Assembly (NCBI GenBank): GCA_004565275.1
Contig: SDOX01000019.1
Location: 430,340-494,339, forward strand
DNA: 64,000 nt
Origin: Nannochloropsis salina CCMP1776
Lineage: Eukaryota > Sar > Eustigmatophyceae > Eustigmatales > Monodopsidaceae
Reading direction: 5' to 3'
Positions 1 through 9,666 of this stretch are shown here, piece after piece. The notes below the pieces were generated by a model. The model made no database searches. It had not been told where the DNA came from and worked only from the letters and a program-made list of their open reading frames with translations. The stretch's first letter is position 1; each line of letters opens with the position of its first letter. The position numbers and the translations under genes were made by a program.

Positions 1-41
1 GGACACTCATCAAGCAGCCGATTAATTACAGGACGCAGCTC

Positions 42-3000
42 ATGAAAATAGCAGTAGGCCGAAGGATGTCCTTTCGGGGGTCTGAGGAGGAGGATGAGCG
101 GATTATTCATGTAAGTTTTTGGAGCGTAGCGACATCATATGGCTTTTTCCTAACGTACACAATAAAATCCAGCAACATGCCCGCGAGATGTTGATCTTCA
201 CGTGAACGACGCACTCAGCTTTTGCTAGTGAAAGGCAGCTCACGTGTGCAAATTTGCCCTCGTAATCCTTTCGATGTGGCATAATAATCGACACCCACCG
301 CACCATGATGTCCTGAAGCCGAGCACAGATGTGGTACCTCATTCATGTCATTGCGCGTAGCCGCTCATTAAAACAAGGTCATGACATTATCCATGCCAAT
401 TCCTTAATTCTTCGCTTCCAATTAGGTTGCCCGTCTAGGCGAACAGCGGGCGCACGCTTCTGCCTTTTGTGATAATTCCGTGAAAAATTCCAAGTATACT
501 CTCGTTTCCTTTCTGCCAAGATCCATTTTCGAGCAGTTCAGACGCTTAGCAAACGTTTATTTTTTGGCCATGGGCTTTTTGATGTTACTGGGGACGTATA
601 CGACCATCTTTGAGACGCCCCTCACAGCTTTCTCCACACTCTTCCCGTTGACCATCGTGTTGGGGATATCGATGGCTCAAGAGGCCTTCACGGACGTAAA
701 GCGGCACCGAAGTGATGACGAGACAAATAACCGCATGACCAAAGTCACCAGTTGGAATACTGGTGCTGCTGTGACAAGCGAAAGCGTGAGGTGGCGGGAC
801 GTCCACGTCGGGGACCTGCTCTACGTGAGCAACAAGCAGCCGCTCCCGGCAGACATGGTAATCCTGGCTACTAGCGAAAGTGAAAATATCTGCTACATCG
901 AGACAAGCTCCATTGACGGTGAAACAAATTTGAAGCTCCGCCGCGCCATTAACTATTTGCCGACGCATGACACCCCACTACTCGATCCTGCAGACGTGAT
1001 CGCGCGGGTAGAGGGGGACCAGGCGGTCATACGTTGTGAGCTGCCCAACATGAAAATTGAAAGCTTTACGGGAACCTTCTGCATCCCTCACAAGGAGGAG
1101 CATGTGTCGTCGGAAGGTGCACCTCAGAGCGGGGATTTTAATAAAGTCATTCCTATAGACAATGAGAATGTCTTGCTGCGGGGGGCCATGCTGCGGAACA
1201 CGCGCTGGGCAGTTGGTGTTGTCGTCTACACAGGCAAAGATACGAAGCTGCAGGTAAATTTTAGCAATCGCGATGCATCTCTTCTGTCCTTTCTCTCACT
1301 CGGGACCCCGCTCTACCATCTTCGAATGCCACAACAGCGAAACTCCCGCCATGCCCCTTCCAAGTTAAGCAAAATCGATGTGGCGGTCAACAAGGCCATC
1401 TATATGGTTTTTCTGACAGATGTGGTATTAGTGCTTGTATCAACACTCCTTCTCCTCCAATTTGAAGCCGCCTACTTTCCAACGCTCACTTACCTGGGGT
1501 TCTACTCCCCCGGTCTCACTCCGGGGTGGGCCATGGCAGTCAGGCCCGATGGAATGGACTGGGAAAGCCGCCGATCGACATTCATTCAGGGATTCTTAAC
1601 CTTCATCGTCCTTTTCAACAATTTCGGTACGTATTCAAGACATAAATACCATGTTGGACCTTCGTGAGGAACTAGATTTGTTGATAGCGTCTGTATAGAA
1701 GCCGTTTTTGTAAATATTCGCTAACGTTCACCATGTCATCTTTTTCCTGCGCTATCATAGTACCGATTTCTATGTATGTTACAATGGAGATGTGCACATA
1801 TGCCCATCTGTACTTCATCAACGAGGATCTGAGCATGCACCATGAAGAGAGCGATACTCCTGCAAAGGCACGCAGCAATATTGTCACAGACTTGGGTCAA
1901 ATCCAGTACGTCTTCAGCGACAAAACTGGAACACTTACACAGAATGTGATGCGCTTTAAGCGCGCATCTGTCCAAGGCAAAGTTTACGGGGCGCCTATCC
2001 TCATGACGGAAGCCAACGCTACGCTGCCCTACAGAAACATTCAGGGCCTTAATAGAGATGCGGCGCCAGGCTCACCAGCTGATGATTTTCTCAAAATCCT
2101 CGCGCTCTGTCACACGGTTGTCATCGAGAGTGACGCTATGAATGCTGCAAGTGACAATTCTTATGACAAGGATGCCTTGACCTACCAGGCCGAAAGTCCG
2201 GATGAGAAAGCATTGGTGGAGTTCGCACAAGAGGCTGCCTATGAGCTGATTGGTCGTACTACTCAGCAAATAACGCTTAAAATTAATGGCAAGATTCAAA
2301 GTTGGACGCCTCTAGCGGTCAATAAATTCGATTCAGATCGGAAGAGAATGTCCATAGTAGTCCAAGATGGGGAGGGGCGCGTCAGGCTGCTTTGCAAGGG
2401 CGCCGACACAGCGATGCTGCAGAGAGGGACCTGCGGGAGTGTAGAGGCGGCGACAACGATGGTCGATCACCTAAAAATCTTTGCACAGGAAGGTCTTCGA
2501 ACATTAGTCCTAGGCTACCGAGATCTGACGCCAGCAATGTATGCCGAGTGGTTCAATTCATATCGGGAGGCGTCAGCCGCGGCCAGGGATCGCGCCGACC
2601 TGATGAGCAAAGTCGCGGACAGTCTAGAGAAAGACCTGACAATAGTTGGTCTCACGGCTATAGAAGACAAGCTGCAGGACGGAGTACCTGACACCATTGC
2701 GGACCTAGCCACAGGGGGCGTCAAGTTCTGTGTCCTAACAGGCGATAAGATGGAGACTGCCATCAACATTGGGTATTCGTGCAAGGTCCTACGGGAAGGA
2801 CAGCTCTTGCTGCAACTCACGTCAGGCACATCTGCCGACATAGAGGCAGGCTTAGCACGGCTTTATAAAGCCGTCATCGACAAGAAAGGGATGAATGCAG
2901 AATTTCTGAAGCTGAAAGCGAAGCCCACAAGAAGCTTCAGCAAATGCGGTCAGGCCACACGTCGAGCCAAAGATGTGGCATCGGCATGGGATGTGATGCT

Positions 3001-4706
3001 TAAACACTTTCCGACGCTGTCAAGTCCTACCTTAGGAATTAAATCCCAGTGTCAGAAAACTCCCTCACACTCATCGCACGTTTCATCGCCAGACGCGCCG
3101 CTTCCGCCTGTACATCACCCTATTCATGTTCGCTTCACCAAGGCGGCGAGAAAGGCAATGGTGAGCAAAACCCAAGCTGTGCAAGGGCCACAGCCAGATG
3201 ATATACCTCAACAGGCGACGCGACACACCCACCGACGGCTGTCGCGGGCATACTCGCACGTCACCGATTTCGCTTTTGTTATGGAGGGTCCCGCCTTGGT
3301 GTATGTCTTCAGTCACCCAGGCCTCAAGGTCATCCTCTTTGAGATTATGAAAGCATCCTCTGCTGTTATCGCTTGTCGTGTCTCTCCAAAGCAGAAGGCA
3401 CAGTTGGTCCGTCTGGTCAAAGAGGAAGTCTCCCCCACGCCTGTCACTCTTGCCATCGGTGACGGGGCAAACGATGTCAACATGATCCAGGAAGCAGATG
3501 TGGGCATAGGCATCAGCGGTAATGAAGGCCAGCAGGGTAAGTCCCAGAAAGGCTCGAATAATCTTACATCGTTTTATACTGTGACCAATTTTAAAGCTGT
3601 TTGAGAGTGTTGAAAATACATTGTCTCATAAAATCTTTCATATAAATCTTAATATAGCCGTCAACGCCTCGGATTTCAGTATCGCTCAATTTCGCTTCCT
3701 TAAGCGACTCCTCTTAGTTCATGGCCGCTGGTCCTACCGGCGACTCTCCAAGGTCGTCCTTTACTCGTTCTACAAAAATATAGTCCTCGTCATGTGCTTG
3801 TTTTTTTTCCTATTCAAGTCTGGCTTTAGTGGGACTTCCATCTTTGAAGATTTCGTCCTATCGGCATACAACTTCTTCTTGGGCCTACCCATTCTGACGC
3901 TCGGTATATTTGACCAAGACCTGTCCGCCGGCTTCGTCATGGCAAACCCATCTATGTACATATCAGGGCGCAAAAATCTGGATCTGAGTGCTTTCCAAGT
4001 TGGAAAATGGATTCTTTCTGCACTTTTAGATGGCTCCTTGGTGTATTTTTTAACGATTTGGACACTACCGTCCGGCGCTGGTATATACAATCAAGTTGAT
4101 TACTACGTGCTTGGCCTGGCAATGTACGGCGTCCTCATCTTAAGCATGAATTGGAGACTGCTCTTCGAGTTCAAGACCATCCTTAGACCTGCTCTGTTGC
4201 CAAAAGCTGCGTCGAGGGACTCGTCTCGCGGCGGATGTCAACCTCGTGCCAACTGTTCATTTTGCGGGTGGTCGCTCTGGGTATGGGTTGGAAGCGTGCT
4301 GTCGTTTTTCCTTGTGTCGCTTGGCTACAGTAATCTGCTTTCCTTCGCGCCATTTTTCTATGGGGTAGCTATTGAATCCTTCAGCATGGTCAGCGTTTGG
4401 TTACAATTACTCCTCATCCCCGTCATCTGTGTTGCGATTGTCGCTTTGTACACTTTTCTTGCTGATGAGTTTGCACCTTCCCCTGTCCAGCTTGGGGTTG
4501 AAAAAGCGTATCTCTTGGTGCCTACAAGCCAAAACCAAAGAAGACACATGTCTCAATTAGAGCCGGTAGCCGAGTCAGGCATTTTAACAGAACCTCCAGC
4601 AGCCATGCCACAATTATTGGAACTCCCTACGCAGGATGAAGACCTGGAGCAAGGAGACACAAAGCCACCTGAGACATGTCAGGAGCTAAGTGTCCCTGCC
4701 AATTAA
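42..4706 (+). CDS. P4-ATPase phospholipid flippase (possibly 5' partial)
   Basis: A P4-type ATPase moves aminophospholipids from the outer to the cytosolic leaflet of Golgi, endosome or plasma membranes, usually with a CDC50 partner. Proposed exons are 42-110, 426-1253, 1338-1626, 1761-3536 and 3658-4706; all junctions are GT-AG and phases close, giving about 1336 residues. Seen in order: KYTLVSFLP and FEQFRRLANVYF before the first membrane helices, the actuator DGETNLK (about residue 185), the phosphorylation loop DKTGTLT (about 449), KGAD, TGDK (about 722), GDGANDVNMI (about 962) and a C-terminal block of helices. The 84-bp intron at 1254-1337 is a multiple of three and has no stop; it is removed because TGKDTKLQ joined to RNSRHAPSKLSKID restores the family pattern. 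A low-complexity insertion of about 110 residues lies between TGDK and the hinge. The frame is open upstream to the window edge, so the true start may lie outside. Confidence 0.93.
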
Positions 4707-5125
4707 TTGCGGCCCGAAAATAGTGATATGTGTGCAAAAAGAAGACGACTTTGAAGTGAAATTGCTATAGAACTCCTCTTTAGGCGAAAAGCAGTCTTCT
4801 TAGTTGCTTTTCAGAAGTTCAACTACTTTCTCGACTGTAAATGCTACGAGTTGAGCTCATGGTGTGGACTTAGACACCAGGTGATACGGTCAGAGCCCGA
4901 AACATTATCACAGCAAAGGCGTCACCTCAGTTCGCATCAATCGCCAATGTTAGCCATTTGCAGCTTCGGCTCCCTGAAGGGAATGCCAGCAAATGGCTTG
5001 TGAAAATCAGTATCGGGAAAAGAAGTCTTCGTGAATAATGTGAACGAAGAAAACCTCAGTATGAGTGAAAACTCCTGTCCCCTCTTCCGCTCCTCAATTA
5101 TACATGCTCTTTCTCTCATTGACCG
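4707..5125. other. Intergenic, 3' flank of the flippase gene
   Basis: No supported gene. Just after the flippase stop there is a small inverted repeat (GAAAAGCA at about 4788 pairing with TGCTTTTC at about 4806) that could form a hairpin in the 3' untranslated region. Short open frames here have no recognisable domain. Confidence 0.3.
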
Positions 5126-5733
5126 TCAGCCTCTCCCGCCAATCAAAGAATCCACGAGCAGTTCGCAATACATCGTCGATGACCTATCGACAGCCTGCAG
5201 CATGCGTAGGACAGACTTATTCGTGTTGGGCGCATTGTATTCCTGCAATTTTTCTGTCATAACTTTAGAAGACAGTGCCTTCCCTGTTCTTATACCTTCG
5301 GATGCCCGACACATGCTGGAAGAATCTAAGTGAAAAGAGTTCATGTGTTTCTCCAGCACGCACTTGTATTCGAATGCTTTCTCACATCCCATGACAATAC
5401 AAAAAAGGGGCGTTCGTCACTGTGGCCAGCCTTTCGATGCTGCGGCACTAGATTTCTCCTCTCCGTAAAAGACCTGTAACAATGATGTGCGTCAAAGCGA
5501 TATTGTTTTCGGACCTGGATGGAGTCCTCGTCCCGCAGGTGACGACAATGCGTGACTTGGTCACATTCTGCACGCTGCTCGCCCTTAACAAAGACCTCGC
5601 GCAGCGGTGCACGGTGCACTTCCAGAATGCTGTCCGTTCGTTTGATCTCTCTATCTATTCTGCTATCTATGCAAATAGCATCGAGTTCTCCGTGCGCCAC
5701 GCTTCCTCCCATACTACCTGCGGAACCCTTCAT
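5126..5733 (-). pseudogene. Decayed C2H2 zinc-finger gene fragment
   Basis: One convincing C2H2 finger is read on the minus strand at about 5330-5395: CIVMGCEKAF, then L, H and SFH, with spacing C-x4-C-x12-H-x4-H. Upstream, in a different frame, comes a stretch with F, L and paired histidines (RSFTERRNLVPQH) ending in HSDERPF, which looks like the tail of a preceding finger and its linker. The two pieces meet at a run of six T (minus strand) where the frame changes, and further cysteine and histidine remnants appear in other frames around 5550-5640. TFIIIA-like proteins have this type of finger (C-x4-C with an x4 histidine pair). Either this is a decaying zinc-finger gene or a live gene with introns that I cannot place. 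Downstream sequence to 5126 stays open but has no domain. Confidence 0.35.
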
Positions 5734-6061
5734 TAATGCATCTCGCCCGTGGCCCTTGCACCGTTCTTCCTCCGCCCTTCGCCTTCCCTAGACCGAGTGT
5801 TCCCCCTCGTCAATTCCATTCAAGCCGTGATGCAGGATAGATTCCAGCGTGGACGCATGTGGTCGCGACATATCGTGACTGTTTTCTTCCCTTTTCCCCA
5901 CTTTTCCCGTTACATCTGGACTGTAGCCTACTTTTTGTTTCTCACGTGTTGATTGCATCCCCAGGTAGCTTGCGTGTGGTTTGGTATATCCTAGAGAGAA
6001 TTAAAGCTAAGACAATGTCGTAGCTTTGATCTGAGATATGTTGGGCGGATGGGCTAAACCT
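5734..6061. other. Intergenic, no gene seen
   Basis: Pyrimidine-rich on the plus strand around 5760-5910 with no frame of recognisable coding character on either strand. It may hold the 5' end of the zinc-finger fragment on the minus strand, but I cannot show it. Confidence 0.25.
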
Positions 6062-6117
6062 TGCTCTGTGTGTTTAAGTAGCTACTTGATGCTCTGTGTG
6101 TTTAAGTAGCTACTTGA
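6062..6117. repeat. Perfect 28-bp tandem duplication with a 12-bp palindrome in each copy
   Basis: Two identical 28-bp units lie head to tail (6062-6089 and 6090-6117). Each contains the perfect palindrome AAGTAGCTACTT. The pair sits about 360 bp upstream of the proposed start of the lipid kinase gene, so a paired binding site for a dimeric regulator is possible, but a simple replication slip would also explain the duplication. Confidence 0.85.
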
Positions 6118-6473
6118 AGGTGGGGTCAGGTTGAGAACCGTGATGTAGCAAGTACTTGTTAAGATGTTATAATTTGCCACACCAATGCACGATCAGCTGT
6201 TCTTGCCGCTACACGTCTATGCTTGGCTTGGTATCTCCTGTTGCATTTATGCGTGAGGCGCGAGAAGAGCGGGTATTCCTGTCATTCTTACTCCCGTGGG
6301 TTTTGGCCGCTAGGCAGACAGGAGGCGCGAGGCGGGCTTCCGCGAAGTTCAAGCGCGGCCTGGGGACATACGGGCGGCATTCTTTTTCCTTTTCTCACCC
6401 GTCAAAAGGTCTATTCCGCCCGAAGATCTTCACACGACTCAGACAGGGTGACACATATCGTACCACCCACTTA

Positions 6474-8287
6474 ATGGAGAATGGTGATGCCTTCATAGAT
6501 TTGATCTCTAAAAAGGTAAGCCAGTTATGTGGTGGAAGACGAGTGGGGACGGTACGATTTAGTAATATTCTCAGTGCTAGCGTCTGTAAGCAATAATTTG
6601 CATCATTACCTCGAATTGCGGCATCATCTTGTATTTAAGATGGTACAATTAGTTATTAAGGGAGGTGGTCCCTGCATCGAGGTCGATGGAGGATTGCAGG
6701 TAAGCTTATATGACGTGATTGGGTCTGCAGTGATCGAGACTCAACAGTCGGAAGGCTCAAAGCTGCTGGTCTATGCATACCCTCGGAGTGTTGTAAGACA
6801 TTACCTTTGCGGTAAACTTTACCCAATTGCAAAGCGTCGACCCCAGCATCTCCACCTCATGATGCCAAAGGCCCAACTGGCCAAGCGATGGGACCAGAGG
6901 ATTAAAGAATTGGCTTGGAAAGAGTCATGGCTGAGCAGGCAGGACGGCCTCGATGGGACTCACAAGTCAAACCGATGGCGACGAAGACGACTGGTGAGGA
7001 CTGATAGAGGGTATTGCAATGGGTGGGGGCTGGAGTGTGCGGAAATAGTAGACTTACGTGGAGCTGTGCAGATGCGCAGATTTACTTAGGCACGGCTGCT
7101 TGTGGACATGTCGCACCTTTGGCTAACCCTAATTTTGCATCCGGACACGCAGATTGTCGTGATTAATCCTGCTGCAGGGCGAGGACAATCGCAGGCCGTG
7201 TACACATCCGTGGTGGCACCCATGCTGGAGCAGGCGGGCGTGGAGCACGAGCTGGTGGTGACGCGCAAGGCGCAAGAGGCAAAGAGCTTGATGCACAATT
7301 TGAACACGGAGGCCTGGGACTGTGTAGTAGCTATTGGTGGTGATGGGCTTCTGAGTGAAATAGTGCAGGGCTTGTATTCGCAAGACCCCGTTTCCTGTCA
7401 CCCTCTTACGAGACTTCCTCTGGCCATTGTCCCCAGTGGCACTGGAAATGGAATGGCAGCATCTTTCCTGTATCAACAAGCGGAAGTCCCTTGTCCAATA
7501 AATGCCATGTTCTTGATTCTCAAAGCCAAGTCAACCGTACCCGCTGACCTGTCCCTGGTCGAGGCAAGCGACGGCCAACGTCCGAGTTTCCTAGCCCTCT
7601 CCTTCGGACTCGTCGCTGACGTGGATCTGGAGTCGGAAGTAATCCGTTGGACTGGCTCTTTCCGGATGGATCTTTTTGCTTTGTACGCAATCCTCCGACT
7701 GCGCAGCTACCGAGCCCGTCTCAGCTACCTTCCCAGCAAAGAGGGGCCTCCACCGCGGGCCGCCGCCCTTCCACCGTTGAGGGCCCGGCTACCAGATGCA
7801 TCAGGCTGGGTCCACATGGAGCACGACTTTTTGATGGTACGTGGCAAGAGTGGAAGGGAAGGCAAGCTACGCTCGAAAGGAAAGGGGTCTGAAGGACAAC
7901 GCAGTCCACGCGCTTGGTGGCTTCCTGGTCGCCCAGATTCATTTACTGTTCCCTTCTCCACAGGTTTTGATCTCGCACGTGAGTCACATCGCCGAAAGTG
8001 CACATTCCAACCCAGGAAAGAGAATGGGGGACGGCACTCTTCAGATCCTGGTGCTGCGTCGACAGCCCTCGCTTTCGCGGCTACGCCTGATTTCTCTCTT
8101 TCTTGCCTTGGAGCGAGGTTATCATGTGACGGCAGACGAGGTAGAATCCTACAATGCTGTGGCGTACAGGTTGGAGAGTCTCACGGAACGAGGAGTATAC
8201 ACACTTGACGGGGAAGCCGTCCCTTGTGGAAGCATCCAAGGCCGGATTCTTCCTCAAGCGATGCGGATTCTTGGGAGCGCAGTGTAA
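6474..8287 (+). CDS. Sphingosine kinase / diacylglycerol kinase family lipid kinase
   Basis: This enzyme family phosphorylates sphingoid bases (or diacylglycerol or ceramide) using ATP. Proposed exons are 6474-6515, 6640-6993, 7153-7836 and 7964-8287, all phase 0, giving 467 residues. The N-terminal part (VIGSAV, then a YAYP-like strand, KRRPQHLHL and W..RI) matches the leader strand region of sphingosine kinases. The catalytic domain begins with IVVINPAAGRG, followed by the nucleotide loop AIGGDGLLSE (about residue 193) and PSGTGNGMAAS (about 226). The C-terminal half carries the lipid-pocket lobe with HIAESAHSNP and a final GDGTLQILVLRR. The joins RRRRL to IVVINP and HDFLM to VLISHV remove GT-AG introns of 159 and 127 bp. 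The first exon (14 codons) is the weakest part of the model. Whether the substrate is sphingosine or another lipid cannot be read from sequence. Confidence 0.85.
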
Positions 8288-8523
8288 AAAAGGCAAGAAA
8301 AATGAACGCCGCGCTTGGAATGGTAGGCTAGATATAAAAAGATAGACAGAAGCTAATGAATCATTTCGGCCGCTTAGAAGTATAAGGACGCGTGACGAAC
8401 AACTGAGGATACCGAGTCAAAGCAGACCTGGCAGGCACTGCACGGTACTTTTGAGCGACACAAATGAATTCTGGGCTCCATTTGTTTTACTTTGTCTTTC
8501 CTTCATCATCCATCCGATAATTT

Positions 8524-9228
8524 CTATCTTTGGCCGTCATGTTTCTCGGCAACTGAGTCGCGAAAGGCTGGAAATGCCAGTAGCACTCGAACCAGTACAT
8601 GCATTGTTTTCAGCTGGTGGGCGAAGACTGCACTTTGTCCCTTTTGAATAACGTCTTCGTTTCCTGCGAGGAGATTTTTTCTCAACGATTTTGACAACGC
8701 CAATGCTTCAGAATCTCTTGCCGGCAACATTGGAACGCTTTCTCCGTGAGGCTCGCTTCCGCACCCGCAGCGTCCGGGCGCCGAAATTGCTGAGGATTTA
8801 CTCTTGTTATGCGACCGCTTCCGCCTTTTGTAGTCGCGTGCAATGACTTCACTACGACTGCCACCACAGCTATTACTCATTTTGCCCCCAAATGCCATCG
8901 AACCGCAGATCTTGCAGGATTTGGCTTTGAGATTGGCGTTCATATACGCGCAAAAGGGACAAAGCCACGCCTCTTCTCCGCGCACCATGAGGCACACGCT
9001 GCAGGAAACGACTCCTCCTTGTTGCAGGAAGGAAACATGTGGCTCCTCGTTAGTCAAGCTGCAATGTGCGCATGACCACGTCCCGATGGCTGTGACCTTG
9101 GGATCCCGCGCCGTCCGCTCGTTTGCTGTCTCAGATGAAGTACTTGCATGCTCCTCGGCCGACTGTTTGCCCTCCTCACGTGCAAGGGGCTGAATTGCAG
9201 AGTATACTGCGCTGCGAGCCTTTTCCAT
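8524..9228 (-). CDS. RanBP2-type zinc-finger protein of unknown function
   Basis: Single-exon frame of 234 residues from the ATG at 9228. Two zinc-ribbon units are visible: WSCAHC followed about 18 residues later by CSVC, and WLCPFCAYMNANLKAKSCKIC, which fits the RanBP2-type W-x-C-x2-C...N...C-x2-C pattern closely. After the fingers comes a basic patch (DYKRRKRSHNKSK) that could serve as a nuclear signal, then a Ser/Ala/Leu-rich tail without a known fold. Such fingers bind ubiquitin or single-stranded RNA in other proteins; the target here is unknown. An in-frame ATG at 9360 would add a leader that looks hydrophobic; I prefer 9228 because the acidic, disordered segment begins there. It converges with the lipid kinase gene, whose stop is 236 bp away. 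Confidence 0.65.
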   Translation of the reverse strand: MEKARSAVYSAIQPLAREEGKQSAEEHASTSSETANERTARDPKVTAIGTWSCAHCSLTNEEPHVSFLQQGGVVSCSVCLMVRGEEAWLCPFCAYMNANLKAKSCKICGSMAFGGKMSNSCGGSRSEVIARDYKRRKRSHNKSKSSAISAPGRCGCGSEPHGESVPMLPARDSEALALSKSLRKNLLAGNEDVIQKGQSAVFAHQLKTMHVLVRVLLAFPAFRDSVAEKHDGQR

Positions 9229-9666
9229 ACTGATAAGGCAAAGAATGAAAATTGTGAATCGAGAACTCAGTAAAAGTCTGTGATTCTGTTGTGCTGCCGC
9301 ATCGAAGCACCATGTGAGGGTTGAAGCAGCGAGTCTCGGAAATACGATAGCACGGTGCATTTCAACCAAGTCACAACACAAAGCAAAGAGAAAACCCTTC
9401 TTCTCGTCATTTTCTTGTTAATCAAGTAGCTATCATTACGTCATCTTTCGTACCAACAAAACAATGCAGGAGCAAGAGGAAAAAGAGATACGATTTCTAA
9501 TTGGACAGCACCCCGCCTTCCGTTAGAATGAAATACCATTCCACGCAGTGGCATTCTAAGCATATCATTGGAAAACCATTTCTTTAACAATGTCTACAAC
9601 AGACAGACATTTATAGATCATATGAAGAGGAGGAATACGCGGGCCATTGAACATGTTCACAACCTT
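9229..9666. other. Intergenic between zinc-finger and phosphatase genes
   Basis: AT-rich sequence between two genes on the minus strand, expected to hold the 3' end of the phosphatase transcript and the 5' region of the zinc-finger gene. No domain-bearing frame is seen. Confidence 0.3.
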
